From NCBI RefSeq assembly GCF_963576545.1, contig NW_026870402.1, positions 930,001 through 994,000 on the forward strand: a stretch of DNA of 64,000 bases. The letters are read 5' to 3'. The DNA comes from Limanda limanda. Lineage: Eukaryota > Chordata > Actinopteri > Pleuronectiformes > Pleuronectidae. The translations under genes and the position numbers were made by a program. The notes beneath the pieces are model-generated. The model did no database searches and was not told where the DNA came from. It saw only the letters and a list, made by a program, of their open reading frames with translations. Below, piece after piece: positions 62,501 to 64,000 of the stretch (positions within the stretch are counted from its first letter, which is position 1; each line of letters starts with the position of its first letter).

Positions 62501-64000
62501 ACATTGGGGATGATGTGTGATGAAAAATTCAAGAATTTAACCATTTCTTCCAAAAAAGGCTTATCTCCCTGTTTCCAGCGCTTTTCTGACACTTGGGCTG
62601 ACATGTGATGAAAAAGTCAAAATGTTAACCATTGCTTCCAAAAAAGGCTTATCTCCCCGTTTCCAGCTGTTCAGTGACATTTGGGATGATGTGTGATGAA
62701 AAATTCAAGAATTTAACCATTTCTTCCAAAAAAGGCTTATCTCCCTGTTTCCAGCTCTTTTCTGACACTTGGGCTGACATGTGATGAAAAAGTCAGAAAT
62801 CTTAATCAATGCTTCCAAAAAAGGCTTATCTCCCCGTTTCCAGCTGTTTAGTGACATTTGGGATGATGTGTGATGAAAAATTCAAGAATTTAACCATTTC
62901 TTCCAAAAAAGGCTTATCTCCCTGTTTCCAGCGCTTTTCTGACACTTGGGCTGACATGTGATGAAAAAGTAAGAAATCTTAATCAATGCTTCCAAAAAAG
63001 GCTTATCTCCCCGTTTCCAGCTGTTTAGTGACATTTGGGATGATGTGTGATGAAAAATTCAAGAATTTAACCTTTTCTTCCAAAAAAAGGCAGATCTCCC
63101 TGTTTCCAGCGCTTTTCTGACACTGGAGCTGATATGTGATGAAAAAGTCAAAATGTTAACCATTGCTTCCAAAAAAGGCTTATCTCCCCGTTTCCAGCTG
63201 TTTAGTGACATTTGGGATGATGTGTGATGAAAAATTCAAGAATATAACCTTTTCTTCCAAAAAAAGGCAGATCTCCCTGTTTCCAGCGCTTTTCTGACAC
63301 TTGGGCTGACATGTGATGAAAAAGTCAGAAATCTTAATCAATGCTTCCAAAAAAGGCTTATCTCCCCGTTTCCAGCTGTTTAGTGACATTTGGGATGATG
63401 TGTGATGAAAAATTCAAGAATTTAACCATTTCTTCCAAAAAAGGCTTATCTCCCTGTTTCCAGCGCTTTTCTGACACTTGGGCTGACATGTGATGAAAAA
63501 GTCAGAAATCTTAATCAATGCTTCCAAAAAAGGCTTATCTCCCCGTTTCCAGCTGTTTAGTGACATTTGGGATGATGTGTGATGAAAAATTCAAGAATTT
63601 AACCTTTTCTTCCAAAAAAAGGCAGATCTCCCTGTTTCCAGCGCTTTTCTGACACTGGAGCTGATATGTGATGAAAAAGTCAAAATGTTAACCATTGCTT
63701 CCAAAAAAGGCTTATCTCCCCGTTTCCAGCTGTTTAATGACATTTGGGATGATGTGTGATAAAAATTCAAGAATTTAACCATTTCTTCCAAAAAAAGGCA
63801 GATCTCCCTGTTTCCAGCGCTTTTCTGACACTTGGGCTGACATGTGATGAAAAAGTCAGAAATCTTAATCAATGCTTCCAAAAAAGGCTTATCTCCCCGT
63901 TTCCAGCTGTTTAGTGACATTTGGGATGATGTGTGATGAAAAATTCAAGAATTTAACCATTTCTTCCAAAAAAGGCTTATCTACCTGTTTCCAGCGCTTT

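Larger units (their letters stand above)
12151..64000 (+). repeat. Satellite array, core zone with higher-order structure
   Basis: About 293 dimers of 176-178 bp run unbroken in one orientation to the right edge. Recurring subtypes are A with 'taaccattt', A with 'taaccttttc', A with 'gaatataacc', and A with 'gtttaatgac' plus 'gataaaa'. B subtypes are a 6-A run then 'ggcttatctcc' with tail 'tcttaatcaatg', a 7-A run then 'ggcagatctcc' with 'actggagctgatat' and tail 'atgttaaccattg', and the variants 'gcgtttttctg', 'ccttgtttcc', 'acttaggctg', 'acttacgctg' and 'ccagctctttt'. Subtypes recur in long ordered strings, which defines higher-order repeats and segmental duplications. No gene, RNA gene or second transposon interrupts it. 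Repeated 69-codon frames on the minus strand are a by-product of the 177 bp period. Confidence 0.95.

Noticed and set aside
12189..63920. Dozens of near-identical 68-109-codon open frames on the minus strand (beginning MSLNSWKRGDKPFLEA) and matching frames on the plus strand, as a possible repeated peptide gene family
   Set aside because: They start and stop at fixed positions in the satellite unit and recur because the dimer is 177 bp (59 codons). Frames are open on both strands, and there are no splice sites, promoters or protein features.
1..64000. CRISPR-like regularly spaced repeats
   Set aside because: There are no unique spacers. The whole unit is repeated, in a eukaryotic satellite context with a LINE.
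1..64000. Full CENP-B box or telomeric repeats
   Set aside because: No monomer contains all nine essential CENP-B box bases, and I see no TTAGGG runs.

Overview
The window is eukaryotic. About 92% of it is one tandem satellite array, and it holds a single non-LTR retrotransposon and no host gene. The best guess for the host is a teleost fish. The retrotransposon belongs to the CR1/L2 group, with an esterase-type ORF1, an APE endonuclease plus reverse transcriptase ORF2, and a short TTGA-type 3' microsatellite tail. Its 3' end resembles the tail I know from many ray-finned fish LINEs. This is recognition from memory, not a database search.

Satellite (1-3325 and about 8332-64000). The basic unit is an 88-89 bp monomer, about 36% GC by hand count on one A-type copy. 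Two monomer types alternate. Type A carries 'ccccgtttccagctgttt' and type B carries 'ccctgtttccagcgctttt'. Together they form a 176-178 bp dimer, giving roughly 330 dimers in the window, all in the same orientation. Both window ends lie inside the array. The edge zone (1 to about 12.15 kb, excluding the LINE) is heterogeneous and uses B tails ending 'atgttaaccattg'. The core zone (about 12.15 kb to the end) adds derived variants: B tails ending 'tcttaatcaatg', A tails with 'gaatataacc', and A monomers with 'gtttaatgac...gataaaa'. The core shows nested, recent segmental duplications. Their offsets are whole or half multiples of the dimer: 1239, 1416, 1684, 2302, 4600-4954, 5048 and 6371 bp. This is the pattern expected from unequal exchange in a centromeric or pericentromeric satellite.

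LINE (3326 to about 8331, minus strand, about 5.0 kb). Read on the minus strand the order is: 5' UTR (8331-8105), ORF1 (8104-7229; Cys-rich motif, coiled coil, SGNH esterase), ORF2 (7228-4136; endonuclease then reverse transcriptase), 3' UTR (4135-3343) and tail (3342-3326). ORF1 and ORF2 lie in the same reading frame and are separated by a single UGA. ORF2 has no AUG before its endonuclease core. One further in-frame stop (6167-6169) splits endonuclease from reverse transcriptase. The copy is otherwise open and looks fairly young. It interrupts a satellite monomer, and a near-identical empty site survives at about 480-730.

I found no rRNA, tRNA, CRISPR array or host protein gene. The most notable points are the ORF1-UGA-ORF2 arrangement, the reconstructable insertion site, the odd-monomer duplications that flip A/B phase, the nested duplications in which the second copy gained dimers, and several protein-binding-like motifs repeated hundreds of times (a partial CENP-B box, a CArG box, a GATA site, an E-box and a heat-shock-element core).
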